DNA of 64,000 bases. Origin: Tipula vernalis (Eukaryota; Arthropoda; Insecta; Diptera; Tipulidae). The translations under genes and the position numbers were made by a program. The notes below the pieces were generated by a model. The model was not told the DNA's origin. It did no database searches and saw nothing but the letters and a program-made list of their open reading frames with translations. The stretch covers positions 337,191,106-337,255,105 of the forward strand of contig OY282558.1 of the NCBI GenBank assembly GCA_958295665.1. The letters are read 5' to 3'. This document shows, piece by piece, positions 52,800-62,928 of the stretch (position 1 is the stretch's first letter; the number at the start of each line of letters is the position of its first letter).

Positions 52800-54949
52800 T
52801 AGTTGAGGTACTTTATTGTTGGGCCGACTGCAAGACAATCGTTCAAGGATATTCCTGTGGTCGATTTAGCGGAACCATCAAAGACGACTCTTAGCTTTGT
52901 AGTGCTGCTGGAATTCTTGATTACCCCATGATGTGGTAGGTAGTATCCGCTGAGGGCTGCTTCTTTATCAGTTATCTTCTTCATGTGTCCCAACGATATG
53001 TACTCTGCCATGAAATCTTTGTACTGTGATGCAAATTCTTGGTCTCGGATAAATATTCTTTCCACAGAATGCATTCTTTGCACTGCTGAGTAAAATGAAT
53101 CTCCCAACATAGATGGTGATAATTTGAAGGGTAGTCGTACTTCAAATCGACCAGTATTGTCTGTCGTTTTCGTTGTTGCGAAATGTTTCTGGCAGAATTC
53201 TTCCTCCTGAGATAGTTGGCTATGTGGATCTTCGACAGTTTCAATTTCCCAAAACCTTCTTAATAAGCTTTCTACGCTGTTTTCTGGATCACTTAGACTA
53301 ACTGTGATGGATTGTCTTGGTTGAGCTTCATTTGTTTTATCTACCACTATCCAACCGAGTAATGTATTTTGCATGATAAGGTTGCTCTTCGTCGTAATTT
53401 TTCCTTCAGTGAGTAACTCAAAAAATGTGTCTACGCCAATAATGATATCAATTTCCCCTCCCTTATAGAAGTAAGGATCTGCCAATTCGTATTTCTGGAG
53501 AGAACTGATATCGCTGAATTCAGAAGTTGCCGCTTGTTTGGCTGTTAGTTTTGATAGAATAAATGCTTCAATTTGAAAATTCGGCTCACTTTTGTTCCAC
53601 GGTGATACTGCTAGCGATACTGAACCCTTTGTGTAGCCATTGGTAGTAGCTCCTATGCCCGTTACGGCAAACTTGGCATTTTTTCTCTTTAATTTCAACC
53701 TCTGAACACAACTATCGGTAATGAATGAGCTTTGTGATCCTGAGTCTAACAATGCTCTACACAATTGTTTTTCATTTGATGTGTCGAGTACATGCACTAG
53801 CGCGGTGGGTAATAGTGAAGTCCCGATTTTTATGTTGATTTTATCGCGAATTGAGTCTAGTTGGTTGGTTTGGCTAGTTAACACAACAGTGCTAGATTCC
53901 TCTGTGACTGGTACATTCTCGTGAACTAAACTGTGATGTTTCCTGTTGCAATGTTTACATCTAAATTTTGACTTGCAATTGTAGACGTTATGATTGTTGT
54001 TCAAGCAGTTAAAACATCGATTCTCTTTTTTCAATAACTCTCTTCTTTGGTCTAACGGCATTTCTTTAAATTTGTCACATTCGAACAGCTTGTGTTTTTG
54101 TTCAGGACATACGGTACATGGTGGAGCTTCAGAAATAGCAGTGGTATGGCCTTTTATATTGGGTTTTGTCTGGATCCATTGTAACTGCGGACGTTTGTTT
54201 GGAGTTTTCATGGATTCTAATGCATCGATTCGCTTGACAAGGAACTCGAAAAATTGTTTTAGTTTTGGAAGATCATTGTCTGCTGAAACTTGTGCCCATA
54301 AACTATTGGTTTCATCGTCTAGCTTACTGACCATTATATGGATTAACCAATGATCTCTTGTTTCTGCTTCTTCTCCTAATGCTTTGAGGCCACGTATTAT
54401 TTCGTCTGAGGTATCTAAAAGTCGACGGACGTTTGTGCTATTTGGTGTATTCACTGTCGGTTGAGACATAAAATTTCTGACAAATGCGTAGATGGTGTGT
54501 TTTCTACGGTCATACCGTTCTCTCAATTTCTTCAATGCCTCAATGTAGTTAGCGTCGGTAACGTTGAAATGCTTTAATAGCCCTGCCGCTTCACCTTTTA
54601 GCGATCCCTTTAAATATTGCAACTTTTGTGATGCTGTCAGCTTAGGGTTATCATGGATTGTAGAGCAATACAAATCGAAAAACGACTGCCATTCAGTGTA
54701 GTCGCCGCTAAACAATGGTATTGATATTTTAGGCAGCTTTACTTCTGCATGGTTACCCGCGACACTGGTATTTCCGATTGTATCATTCATTGATACTGTA
54801 GTGTCCGATTTTACCCTTAGCGAGTGATTTAAACCTGCCACGGCCGTGTAGTAATTTTCTTCGAAATCTGCATCTAGCTCTTCTTTTTCGTCCAGTTCCG
54901 GTCCGTGTCTTTTCTTTAAAGATGCGAGTTGCGCCATTTTGATATTCAC
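52799..54949 (-). CDS. BEL-c ORF-A: Gag and aspartic protease, RT truncated
   Basis: 716 aa, uninterrupted. The DUF1759-type capsid region spans about 70-215 (FSGDYTEWQSFFDLYCSTIH). Knuckles: CTVCPEQKHKLFEC (about 278-291), CFNCLNNNHNVYNC (312-325) and CKHCNRKHHSLVH (331-343). The protease (DUF1758) has the catalytic LLDSGSQ at 400-406 and GGEIDIIIGVDTFFELL further on. The linker to RT follows (SLLRRFWEIETVED, SGYYLPHHGVI, KLRVVFDGSAKS). The frame ends right after NDCLAVGPTI by running into the duplicated leader. It would supply particles and protease without polymerase. Confidence 0.92.
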   Translation of the reverse strand: MNIKMAQLASLKKRHGPELDEKEELDADFEENYYTAVAGLNHSLRVKSDTTVSMNDTIGNTSVAGNHAEVKLPKISIPLFSGDYTEWQSFFDLYCSTIHDNPKLTASQKLQYLKGSLKGEAAGLLKHFNVTDANYIEALKKLRERYDRRKHTIYAFVRNFMSQPTVNTPNSTNVRRLLDTSDEIIRGLKALGEEAETRDHWLIHIMVSKLDDETNSLWAQVSADNDLPKLKQFFEFLVKRIDALESMKTPNKRPQLQWIQTKPNIKGHTTAISEAPPCTVCPEQKHKLFECDKFKEMPLDQRRELLKKENRCFNCLNNNHNVYNCKSKFRCKHCNRKHHSLVHENVPVTEESSTVVLTSQTNQLDSIRDKINIKIGTSLLPTALVHVLDTSNEKQLCRALLDSGSQSSFITDSCVQRLKLKRKNAKFAVTGIGATTNGYTKGSVSLAVSPWNKSEPNFQIEAFILSKLTAKQAATSEFSDISSLQKYELADPYFYKGGEIDIIIGVDTFFELLTEGKITTKSNLIMQNTLLGWIVVDKTNEAQPRQSITVSLSDPENSVESLLRRFWEIETVEDPHSQLSQEEEFCQKHFATTKTTDNTGRFEVRLPFKLSPSMLGDSFYSAVQRMHSVERIFIRDQEFASQYKDFMAEYISLGHMKKITDKEAALSGYYLPHHGVIKNSSSTTKLRVVFDGSAKSTTGISLNDCLAVGPTIKYLN

Positions 54950-55100
54950 AATTTAACACTATCACTAATTATCACACTGTTTAACTTAAACTCGCTCAAA
55001 ATCGAACGATTAGAAAAGTATAAATTAGCTCGAGGGTTAGCGTATACGATCAGAAATTCAGAATGCAAAAGTACCAGGTTCGATGCTTAGTTGAGGTACT

Positions 55101-55101
55101 T

Positions 55102-55147
<46 letters not shown>
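55101..55147 (-). repeat. Homopolymer T tract in the BEL-c leader (A tract in element sense)
   Basis: Roughly 43 consecutive T on the + strand sit between the 5' half of the leader and the 138-bp segment that is duplicated at 52662. In element sense it is a poly(A) directly upstream of CAAGTACCTCAACTAAG. The duplicated copy lacks it. Confidence 0.85.
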
Positions 55148-55151
<4 letters not shown>

Positions 55152-55420
55152 GGTTCACGTTTGTTGAACAATTAGGTTTTGATAAATAAATAAATTCTTG
55201 AGACAATATGGTTAATTTTTGTAGGTATAAGAATTTTATTTATTTCAAATTTATTAGTATATAGTAGTGTTAAATATTTTTGTGATACTTAAGGTTTTTT
55301 TTTTTGGCTTCCAATGTTGAATCCCACGTTGCCTGGTGAAAACGGTTGATAACTCCACGCGGTTTCCAAATAAATATAAATATCCAAATTTATTAAAAAT
55401 CCAAATTCTGTTTGTTGGTA

Positions 55421-55438
55421 ATCCGGCTCGAAGGACCA
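55421..55438 (-). other. BEL-c primer binding site
   Basis: One base inside the 5' LTR the - strand reads TGGTCCTTCGAGCCGGAT. The first 14 bases are identical to the site of BEL-d at 62748-62761. I leave the tRNA unassigned. Confidence 0.8.
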
Positions 55439-55439
55439 A

Positions 55440-56190
55440 TGTGTGTACCAAAAGGTAATGGTAGAAAAAGGTACAATAACAATTTATCCAAATGGTTGGT
55501 TCCACGATCAAAAATAAAACCACTTGAATATTTGGTTTATCGGAAACAATAAGCTTTTTTTTTTGTTTAATTTTAATTTTATTTAATTTTTATTTTGGTG
55601 TTTTCGTTTCGATGGTTGATTGTAAAGAGAAGGAATTAAATTTTAGTTTTTGACAAAATGGTAGTTTTTGTGGTAGTACAATTCAATTTTGGTAGTACAT
55701 TATTTTAGTTTCTAAAATTAACAATATGTGTCCTATGTGTAGCTGTTCTATGTATGTGCTATTGAACGCACTCAAAATTAAATTGAGCAAACAATTTATA
55801 ATACAATTTTATAATTTGTAAGACCCTACCTAATTGTCAAATTGTGTGCAAAAAAAAGGTAAACAATACAAAAAGGTAAGCAATTAAATTTTACATAATT
55901 AATTCTAAATTATTAATTATTTCAACATATTTTCAGTTTCAAACTAATAATAAATTATTGTGCAACTAATTTCAAGATAAGTTTTAAATTATTATATTGA
56001 TTTGAAGTGAATTTTAATTAATACAAATTCTTATTTCATTTTAGCTTTTAGGTAATGACATTTACAAAAATTCAAATATTGTAAGAGTAACACAATTTTT
56101 AAAAGGAATATAATTCAACTTTGTAAATGTAAGTTAACTAAATTATTTTATATTATGTTTTTAGTATATTTAGTACTGGTGTCTTCAACA
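55440..56190 (-). repeat. BEL-c 5' LTR
   Basis: The 751-bp partner of 48389-49135, with the TATG insertion and G for C at the GGTAGAAAAAGG position. Confidence 0.92.
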
Positions 56191-56195
56191 CCTGG
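56191..56195. repeat. BEL-c target-site duplication, right copy
   Basis: CCTGG, identical to 48384-48388. Confidence 0.92.
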
Positions 56196-57689
56196 CTTAG
56201 GTATCATTATCACTTCCGCAAATTTCCAAGATAGAGGGACATAACGGAGTCTGAAGGAAGCATTAATTATGTCCGATATTTTTTTAATAGCTTTATTAGG
56301 TAGTTGTTTTAGAATCTCTCCAGTTATCGGGTCATATCCTGGTGATTTTTTAAGTACTACATGGTTCTTTATTACTTGTTTTACTTCTTTAGCATTAGTT
56401 AATGGAATTTCCTGTCTCAGGATAGTTGTTTGGTTTTCGAACAATATATCCTGTTGGTTAAGTGTTGTTAAATTTGGCTGAAAGGTACGCTCGAGATGAT
56501 CCGCGAATTTTTCTGCTTTTTCTTCTTTGCTTTTAGCCAGGTGACCATTATTTGTTCTTATTGGTGGTATATGCATAACTGGCCTTTTCAAATATTTGGT
56601 TGCTTTCCACAATGAATAATCACTACCTTTATCATAGGTGAGAGATTGTAGGTATGAATTTATTGATTTATTTTTAAATTCTCTTATTTCTCTACGTATT
56701 CGTTGTGTTAAATTATTTAATCTATTTTTGACGGTTGGGTCTCGTGTACGTTGCCACTCCCTACGGGTACTTCTCTTCTCTATAACTAGTGATTTAATTT
56801 CCATTGGATAGCATTTGTCAGCTATTTTTTTGTTTGTTGTGTTAGTACTTTACCACGCCGCTACCTGTATGTCCTTGACGAGCTTCTCCACCTCCTGTTC
56901 TAATGTTTCTTCTGATGAAAGTTGTGTGTTTAAAATTATGCTATTGTTTAGTTCATTCCTGAACTTTTTCCAATCAGTATATTTATTTGTTAACAGTGGC
57001 TGTTTATCATTAGCAATTATTGTATCACTTATTTTCATTAAAATAGAGGAGTGGTCAGATGTGGAGTCCAATCCTTCCTGCACTTGTATATAATCAACCG
57101 GGATTTTTCTTGTTATAAAGAAGTCAATTAGGTCTGGTGTTTTATTTTGATCACTGGGCCAATAAGTTGGTTTTCCAGTAGAATGCCAGTTGCAGTTGTA
57201 TTTAATTATTGCTTGATGAAGCTCTTTCCCTTTAGTTGTGGTTAGTCTTGATCCCCAGTCAGTATGTTTAGCGTTGAAGTCACCACCGACTACAAATTTT
57301 TCACCGAGCTGCTTGAAGAACTGAGTATAAGCATTCTCTTTGATGTTATATCTAGGTGGGCAATATATTGCGGATACCACTAACTTGTGGTTGCGGGTAT
57401 TAATGCTAACGCTAATTGCTTGTATTTCATCACTTTCAAGTTTTTGTTGCAGATGGTATTTAATATCTTTTTTTATAATCACGGCACTGCCCCCTCGTGC
57501 ATTATTATTAGGATGAACTGCTGAGTGAACTTCGTAGCCGCGGATTTTTATATGACTTTGAGTAGTAAGGTGTGTTTCAGATAATAAACATTTATCTATT
57601 TTTTCTAAAACAAGAAATACTTGTATTTCATTTTGTCGTTGCAATATACTATTGCAGTTCCATGCAAGAATTTTTAAATTATTTGCCAT
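56196..57689 (-). pseudogene. Jockey-type LINE ORF2, endonuclease and RT entry (one stop, then BEL-c)
   Basis: The ATG at 57689-57687 overlaps the last 11 bases of ORF1 and starts MANNLKILAWNCNS, the beginning of an AP-type endonuclease. Its active-site blocks are visible: SETHL, YCPPR, GGDFNAKH and SDHSSI near the domain end. A single TAA at 56850-56848 follows QVAAW, and the same frame then continues (DKCYPMEIKSLVIEKRSTRR) through the RT entry region to IPKPG, where BEL-c interrupts. The element nicks target DNA with this domain and primes reverse transcription from the nick. The stop probably arose by C-to-T change of a Gln codon. Confidence 0.9.
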
Positions 57690-59238
57690 GTTTTTCGAGT
57701 AGAGTGAGCCTTTGTAGGATTGATATAAGGGCTTTTTCTTGCTTTTCTTCTTGTGAACTAAGTCTATCAAGAATATCTTGTAGTATTTTATTAGTTTGGT
57801 TATTATTTGAATCATTTAATAAAAGAGAACTATGTTGTCTTCTCGAACTTCCAGTAGATAGTACATCAGCAAATGTTACATTTGGATTAGTTCTTGATGG
57901 CTGGATTAATGTTTGGTGTGGCCTTAAATTTGTAGGTATTCTTGTTGAGGCTGAGTTAATTTCTGGCCTGGTAATTATTGAAGTTTCCCTTGTTTTGTTG
58001 CGAATTTTTTGCAGCTCTTTTATAACAATGCAACCTCTGTAGTTGGCTGGGTGTGTTTCTCCACAGTTAACACATTCTGGTGGAGTGTCTTTTAGTTTCG
58101 TACATTCAGCCGTACGGTGTTTTCCTACACATTTCACGCATCTGGGCTCCTTATTACAAAAGTTTTGCGTGTGTCCGTAGACTTGCCACTTTTTGCACTG
58201 GGAGATCAGCTTAGATTTTTTAACTGCTTCTATTTGCACTTTCATATGGAGTATTTCGCTGATTGCATAAATATTTTTAATGTCTTCTGTTCTTTCAAAA
58301 GACAACATATATAATGGAAGAGGTGTTTTGTCACCTCTTTTTAGCAGCTGTGTAACTTCTTTAATTTTGTATTTTTTCTCCAAAAGATACTCTTTTATCT
58401 CTTGCTTATCTTCGTAGGAATACCACGCTGTCTTTTCTTCGTTAAGAGCTCCTGTTAACTTTCTATAGCTATCACTGTCGGTGACATTTATTTTGATATC
58501 ACCACTATTTAACGCTGTAGCTTGAAACTTTATATGATTGTTGTCCATGATGTTTCTAATACTCTGATAATTATTGCAATTAGATATTATTACTGGAGGT
58601 GGCCGTGGCACTTTTTTCTCTAGTTGTACATTCTTACTTCCGGTTGGGAGTTCATTACTTGATCGTTTCTGTTCCGACGGAACCTGAGCTTTATCCTCCT
58701 GTTGCACGTGCCTACTTCCGGTTGGAAGCTGCTCAACTGATTGTTTCGAATCGGGTGAAATCTGTGGTGATTTACTCATCTTACGTTTCTTATTTTTTTT
58801 GTTACGGTTCAGAATCCATCCCGTTTCTCTATTGAGTTCTTCCTCGTCTGTTTCATACATAACCTCTATATGATCATTGGTGTTGTTTATCTTAGTGGTT
58901 TCTTTCTCAGACATTACTGCATTTAGAGCATCTTTTAACTCCTTGTTTTCTCGCTGTAAGTTTTTGAGGTCTTTGTTTAGATTTAACGTTAACTTTTCTA
59001 TTTCGTAAATCTTATTGCGCAGTTCTGCGTTATCCCTTTCTAAGGTGTTCGCTATTGGTGGTGGTGATCTACCCACCCTGGATTGTTGTTTAAATGGGTT
59101 GGGTTGCCCAAAAGGGCTGTTAAACAATGATTGGCTCACCCCAGAATCCTTTAAGCCAGCCTCGTTAGAGGGTGGATTTGCCAGCTGATTAGCTGGGTTA
59201 CCACCTGGGGTACAATTTCCTGAATCCGTTGTACTCAT
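57679..59238 (-). CDS. Jockey-type LINE ORF1: Gag-like RNA-binding protein
   Basis: 519 aa, uninterrupted. The N terminus is Pro/Asn/Ser-rich, followed by a coiled-coil-like stretch (ERDNAELRNKIYEIEKLTLN). A folded RNA-binding region around NYQSIRNIMDNNHIKFQATA resembles the PRE_C2HC domain. Three zinc knuckles follow (CKKWQVYGHTQNFC, CVKCVGKHRTAEC, CVNCGETHPANYRGC). The C terminus has a second helical segment. It would coat the LINE RNA as a ribonucleoprotein. ORF2 starts within its last codons, the compact arrangement usual for jockey elements. Confidence 0.9.
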   Translation of the reverse strand: MSTTDSGNCTPGGNPANQLANPPSNEAGLKDSGVSQSLFNSPFGQPNPFKQQSRVGRSPPPIANTLERDNAELRNKIYEIEKLTLNLNKDLKNLQRENKELKDALNAVMSEKETTKINNTNDHIEVMYETDEEELNRETGWILNRNKKNKKRKMSKSPQISPDSKQSVEQLPTGSRHVQQEDKAQVPSEQKRSSNELPTGSKNVQLEKKVPRPPPVIISNCNNYQSIRNIMDNNHIKFQATALNSGDIKINVTDSDSYRKLTGALNEEKTAWYSYEDKQEIKEYLLEKKYKIKEVTQLLKRGDKTPLPLYMLSFERTEDIKNIYAISEILHMKVQIEAVKKSKLISQCKKWQVYGHTQNFCNKEPRCVKCVGKHRTAECTKLKDTPPECVNCGETHPANYRGCIVIKELQKIRNKTRETSIITRPEINSASTRIPTNLRPHQTLIQPSRTNPNVTFADVLSTGSSRRQHSSLLLNDSNNNQTNKILQDILDRLSSQEEKQEKALISILQRLTLLEKHGK

Positions 59239-59395
59239 TGTTTATTTTACTGGTCATAAAGCATCTACCACTCTGACCAGTACGAGTTGGTAGTGGGTCT
59301 GGTATGAGAAGATCATTTACTAAATTCTCGATAGTCAGTTATACCGCCGTGTCTCGGTCGCCAGAGCCTCGTTAGTTATCTAGCAGGGTGCACCA
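59239..59395 (-). promoter_or_regulatory. Jockey-type LINE 5' leader with internal promoter region
   Basis: 157 bp between the right target copy and the ORF1 ATG, GC-richer than the flanks. Jockey elements use an internal downstream-type promoter in this position. I see no motif that would fix the start site beyond the target duplication. Confidence 0.55.
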
Positions 59396-59408
59396 ATTAA
59401 TTATTAAT
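59396..59408. repeat. Target-site duplication of the jockey-type LINE, right copy
   Basis: ATTAATTATTAAT, as at 47015-47027. Confidence 0.9.
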
Positions 59409-60590
59409 GAAATAATTTTATCTTTTACTGAATGTGAAATAATTTAAATTAACTCGTTTTGAATATTTTTGTACAAGTATTTGTTTTTAGTTTCGTTATT
59501 ATTTATTTTTCGAATGTGTTCAGAAAGCACCGGATCAAATTTACTTACAAATTCAACCAGTTTTAGAAAATTCGCATTACTTGGATCATACAACACTTCA
59601 GATTTTCCCCGAAATGCAAGTGATCGTGTTCCTAAAAATTCAACAAATATTATTAACCGCATAAGCACTTCCCTCCAGTGTCTAACTTCTGCAGTCATGT
59701 GTCGTTGAAGATTAACATCGATTAATATCTTTAATTCTTTCCATGATTTAAAATATTGGAAATGGTTCACGCTATTTTCATGTGACTGAACTAATCTGAT
59801 TAAATGGTTCCAATCTGTAAATCCTTGATTAATAAGAGTCATATTATCATCACAACGGGAAGTAAACAATTTAGAACAAAAATAAAATACGGCATCCGTT
59901 GAAATAGAATATATAAGCCAATTTCGTTTAACGATCTGTTCATTTGACATCACCCTATCAGAAATATTTGGATTGAACTTGCTTTTATTCTTAATAGGGA
60001 ACTTTAAATTTTCTACAATTAGTTGAATAATCTTTTCACTTAGCTTTGGCCATTTTGCTGGATCACTTAAATCAACTAAAAATGCAAACTATGTTCAACT
60101 TCGTGAGATGAATTTAAGACAGATTGATCAACACTTCATTTTTCTAGATACTAAATTTGGATCTAGAATTATTTGATCGTCAATCAGGGGAGTATTCGAA
60201 CTAGACTGTATTGTACTACAATCATTTAAAGTACAACTAATCGTAGTAGTGTCTTCAATCAAAGAATTCTGTGTACCTACTAGAGGTAAATTTGTGTCTA
60301 AATATTTTAACAAAGAACTTGCCTGTGTTTTATCCAAATGATCGCAATTTCAAATTTTAATTTGAATGTCGTTCTATTGTTATTTTGAATTTTCCAAGCA
60401 TACTAGATTGTTTTGATTTTTTGTTTTCCTCACGCTCATTATATTGATTTAATTTTTTTATGTCTGCCTCTTTTTGATTTATTTTAAATTCGATTGTTGT
60501 GCGGAGACGTGTTCCCTTTTCTCTTACCATTGGTTTTAGATGTGGATAAATGATGACGTCATTAAATTGAATTTTCTCTTTTTGATGCAT
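59409..60590 (-). pseudogene. ZMYM1/hAT-like protein, N-terminal half (upstream of LINE insertion)
   Basis: Pieces on the - strand in family order: a Lys/Glu-rich N terminus (60590-60357), a Ser/Thr-rich linker (60337-60128), the pre-finger block DLSDPAKWPKLSEKIIQLIV (about 60078-60019), the finger region with YSISTDAVFYFCSKLF, then GFTDWNHLIRLVQSHENS, RHWREVLMRLIIFVEFLGTR, and YDPSNANFLKLVEFVSKFDP with DPVLSEHIRKI. At least two frameshifts separate them. The sequence stops at the LINE target site and resumes at 47014. It could be an old hAT-type transposon or a transposase-derived gene; I see no TIRs. Confidence 0.8.
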
Positions 60591-62160
60591 ATTGTTATTG
60601 TTGTAGAATGTTTTTTAACACGTTCGTAACTCAAGCAATTTTTATGCTATTCAGGAAAAACTCACGTATTAAAATAGTAATGTGAAAATCTCTCTAACGG
60701 CTAAGCTTCCAGTGAAACTACTCGACACAAATAAGTGATAGATACTCCTAGAAAATCATCCATATAGCAAATAATCGTAACAAGAACTACTGCAATGTTA
60801 TCCTAAATAAATTTCATATAATTTGGATCACAAATGTGTGACATGAGTTTCTGGTAAAACGTAAAACTAGCATGTCACATACAGTGACACTGAGTGGCGA
60901 ACGTGTTAATTTAATTTCCCTTATTTTCTTTGATTATTGCTAGAAAATAGAGGAATTTGAGAACCTGTGTTTTAAATTATTAAGAAAATGAGTTGATTTT
61001 TAACACTTTTAGAAAAAATTATTTTACTGGGTTTAACTTTTTAGTTTTGTTTTCTTGTCAATCGAAATCGCGTTTTTTCATACAAACTCTATGAAAATAA
61101 ATGAATTTTTAGTGTTTATATGTCCCTTATTTTAAGTTCAGTTTTTCACATGCCGGCACCGCTACACTGAAAAAAAAAAATAGTATTTCGAAACTGTTTA
61201 CTAAAGATTCCAAAATTTGCAGATGTGTTTAATGAGGTATCGAAAACTTGTATAAAACAGTGTACCATTCTACTGCGGGTATTGCTCGTCCTACTGGAAA
61301 ATAAAAATGGGGCAACATGCTATTTTGTAAATTTCTCCAAATTACTACTTAACTTTTTATTTTATTTTTATACGATAATAATTGGCCGAATTATGTCAAT
61401 TTTAATTTTATGCTAACGAATGCTAAATGTTTTTTAAATGTAAACTGCCTTTTAACGTAGGACCGGACACTTAATCATTCCGTATTCAATTCTACCTTAG
61501 GTTATACCAAAATTGCCATCATAAGCTAAATTGTCCGTCTCTCTCTCTCTGTTAACTCATCAACATTACAACGTTTAATTTCCACCAAAGTATAAAGTTT
61601 TGGTGTTTGTTGTTTTTTGTATCTATTGTGCTGACACTTAATTTGTAATAATATGCATACTATAAATGTTTTTGATTTATAATTTACATTTTTGTGCTGA
61701 CATTTAAAATTTAAAATTATATATAAAGCGTAGCATTGAATAAAATAAGGCAGAATTTAAATTGACACTAACTGATTTTGTTCTCATTAATTAAAAGACC
61801 CCACCAGCGGTAACCTTTTAATTAATTAAATTTACATAAATCCGATACAACGGATAACATTGTAAACATTGGTTGAGTTGCAATAATTCCAATTCAAATT
61901 TTATTATTGTGAATTTGATAACAATAATCCAGCACGGGCAGCAGTTCCCAATATTTGATGTGTTTAACAAAAAAAATAATTAGTTGTTTCGTAATAAATG
62001 TATTTTGCTTAATTATAGGTTGTTTCGCCTTTTTTATTTTTCAAAATGGTGTTCGCTTTTTTTAATAATTATTTTCTTCGCTAATCTTTACTTGCTGAAG
62101 GTTGGTTTTGAACAGAACAGATTTATACAATTTATTTTCCAATTAATTTCTAGGTTGGTA
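60591..62160. other. Non-coding stretch
   Basis: No gene recognised. A TCTCTCTCTCTCTC tract lies near 61536-61550. Part of the right half may already belong to the BEL-d LTR, whose left end I cannot place. Confidence 0.45.
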
Positions 62161-62163
62161 ATG

Positions 62164-62225
62164 GTTTATGGTTCATCAGTACATCTAATTTTCTGCAGAT
62201 GTCGTAATAGTGATGAACCATAAAC
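62164..62225. repeat. Hairpin-forming inverted repeat
   Basis: GGTTTATGGTTCATCAGTA (62164-62182) is mirrored by TAGTGATGAACCATAAACC (62207-62225) around a 24-bp loop. It lies about 25 bp upstream of a TATAAATA motif (62250-62257). Confidence 0.75.
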
Positions 62226-62229
62226 CGAA

Positions 62230-62746
62230 CGTACTCATTTTTACGCATGTATAAATAAATTAAATGGCATTTGTTATTGTAAACAAATATCCAGACGTCA
62301 AAATGATTGCGTTCGACATAAACAAATTGGTGAGTATTTTTATTTTCTTAACGATTTAACATTAAATAATTCACAACTAACTAAATTATTAAATGGCATT
62401 TGTTATTGTAAACAAATATCCAGACGTCAAAATGATTGCGTTCGACATAAACAAATTGGTGAGTATTTTTATTTTCTTAACGATTTAACATTAAATAATT
62501 CACAACTAACTTAATCATTTCAGAATTCAATTGCTGTTAATGTGAATTAAGATAAGTATAGTTTTTAAGTGTACATTAAATTATTCTAATTTATAATTGT
62601 GTAATTCTAGGTTATGATATCGTATATACATCAAATTGAAAGCTAAGTATATAATTAATTCTTAATTCTAAATTCTTTTTTTTGTTTTTGCAGTTGCTGA
62701 GCTAAATAGTACGGCTGAGTTTTGATGATGTGAATAATTTTATTCA
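62230..62746 (+). repeat. BEL-d 5' LTR, right part (left boundary uncertain)
   Basis: The right edge is set by a CA at 62745-62746 followed by a primer binding site identical over 14 bases to that of BEL-c. A TATAAATA motif sits at 62250. The left TG boundary cannot be chosen without the partner LTR. Confidence 0.55.
62262..62518 (+). repeat. 129-bp tandem duplication
   Basis: AAATGGCATTTGTTATTGTA starts at 62262 and again at 62391. The copies run to TTCACAACTAACT and are virtually identical, so the duplication is recent. A TATAAATA lies just upstream. The position suggests it is inside the BEL-d LTR, downstream of its promoter. Confidence 0.85.
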
Positions 62747-62747
62747 T

Positions 62748-62761
62748 TGGTCCTTCGAGCC
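62748..62761 (+). other. BEL-d primer binding site
   Basis: TGGTCCTTCGAGCC, shared with BEL-c at 55438-55425 (- strand), one base inside the LTR in both. The match ends after 14 bases. Confidence 0.75.
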
Positions 62762-62928
62762 ATTAAAAATAACTGGCACCAATTAGAAATACGCCAAGCA
62801 ACAACCGGCCAATTCAAGTAAAATACCAAACAATAACCATAGAAGCTGCACCACGAAACACTAGTTCGCATTAAAAATTGTTCCTGTCGCTTGCCGTCTA
62901 ATAAGCTTTCTCAAGTACAACCATAAAT

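Larger units (their letters stand above)
48389..56190 (-). mobile_element. BEL-c: young BEL/Pao provirus with internal duplication
   Basis: LTRs of 747 bp (48389-49135) and 751 bp (55440-56190) are nearly identical. I see one substitution and a 4-bp TATG indel. The 5-bp duplication CCTGG flanks the whole. On the - strand the interior reads primer site, leader, ORF-A (gag, protease, start of RT; 54949-52799), then a second copy of the leader and start codon, and ORF-B (RT, RNase H, integrase, DUF5641; 52661-49161). About 680 bp of coding sequence and 138 bp of leader are present twice. Both long ORFs are open. Confidence 0.93.
47028..59395 (-). mobile_element. Full-length jockey-clade LINE carrying BEL-c
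   Basis: Without the 7.8 kb BEL-c insertion and its extra target copy the element is about 4.56 kb. From 5' to 3' on the - strand: a 157-bp leader, ORF1 (Gag-like, 59238-57679), ORF2 (endonuclease plus RT) and a short 3' UTR ending in a poly(A) tail (31 T on the + strand, 47028-47058). RT is not followed by RNase H, which with the poly(A) end fits the jockey clade. Both ends carry the same 13 bp. One nonsense codon in ORF2 and the BEL-c insertion are the only clear lesions. Confidence 0.93.

Noticed and set aside
56850..57815. Longer start for LINE ORF2 at 57815
   Set aside because: It would overlap ORF1 by over 130 bases. The ATG at 57689 gives the usual start of the endonuclease and a small ORF1 overlap.
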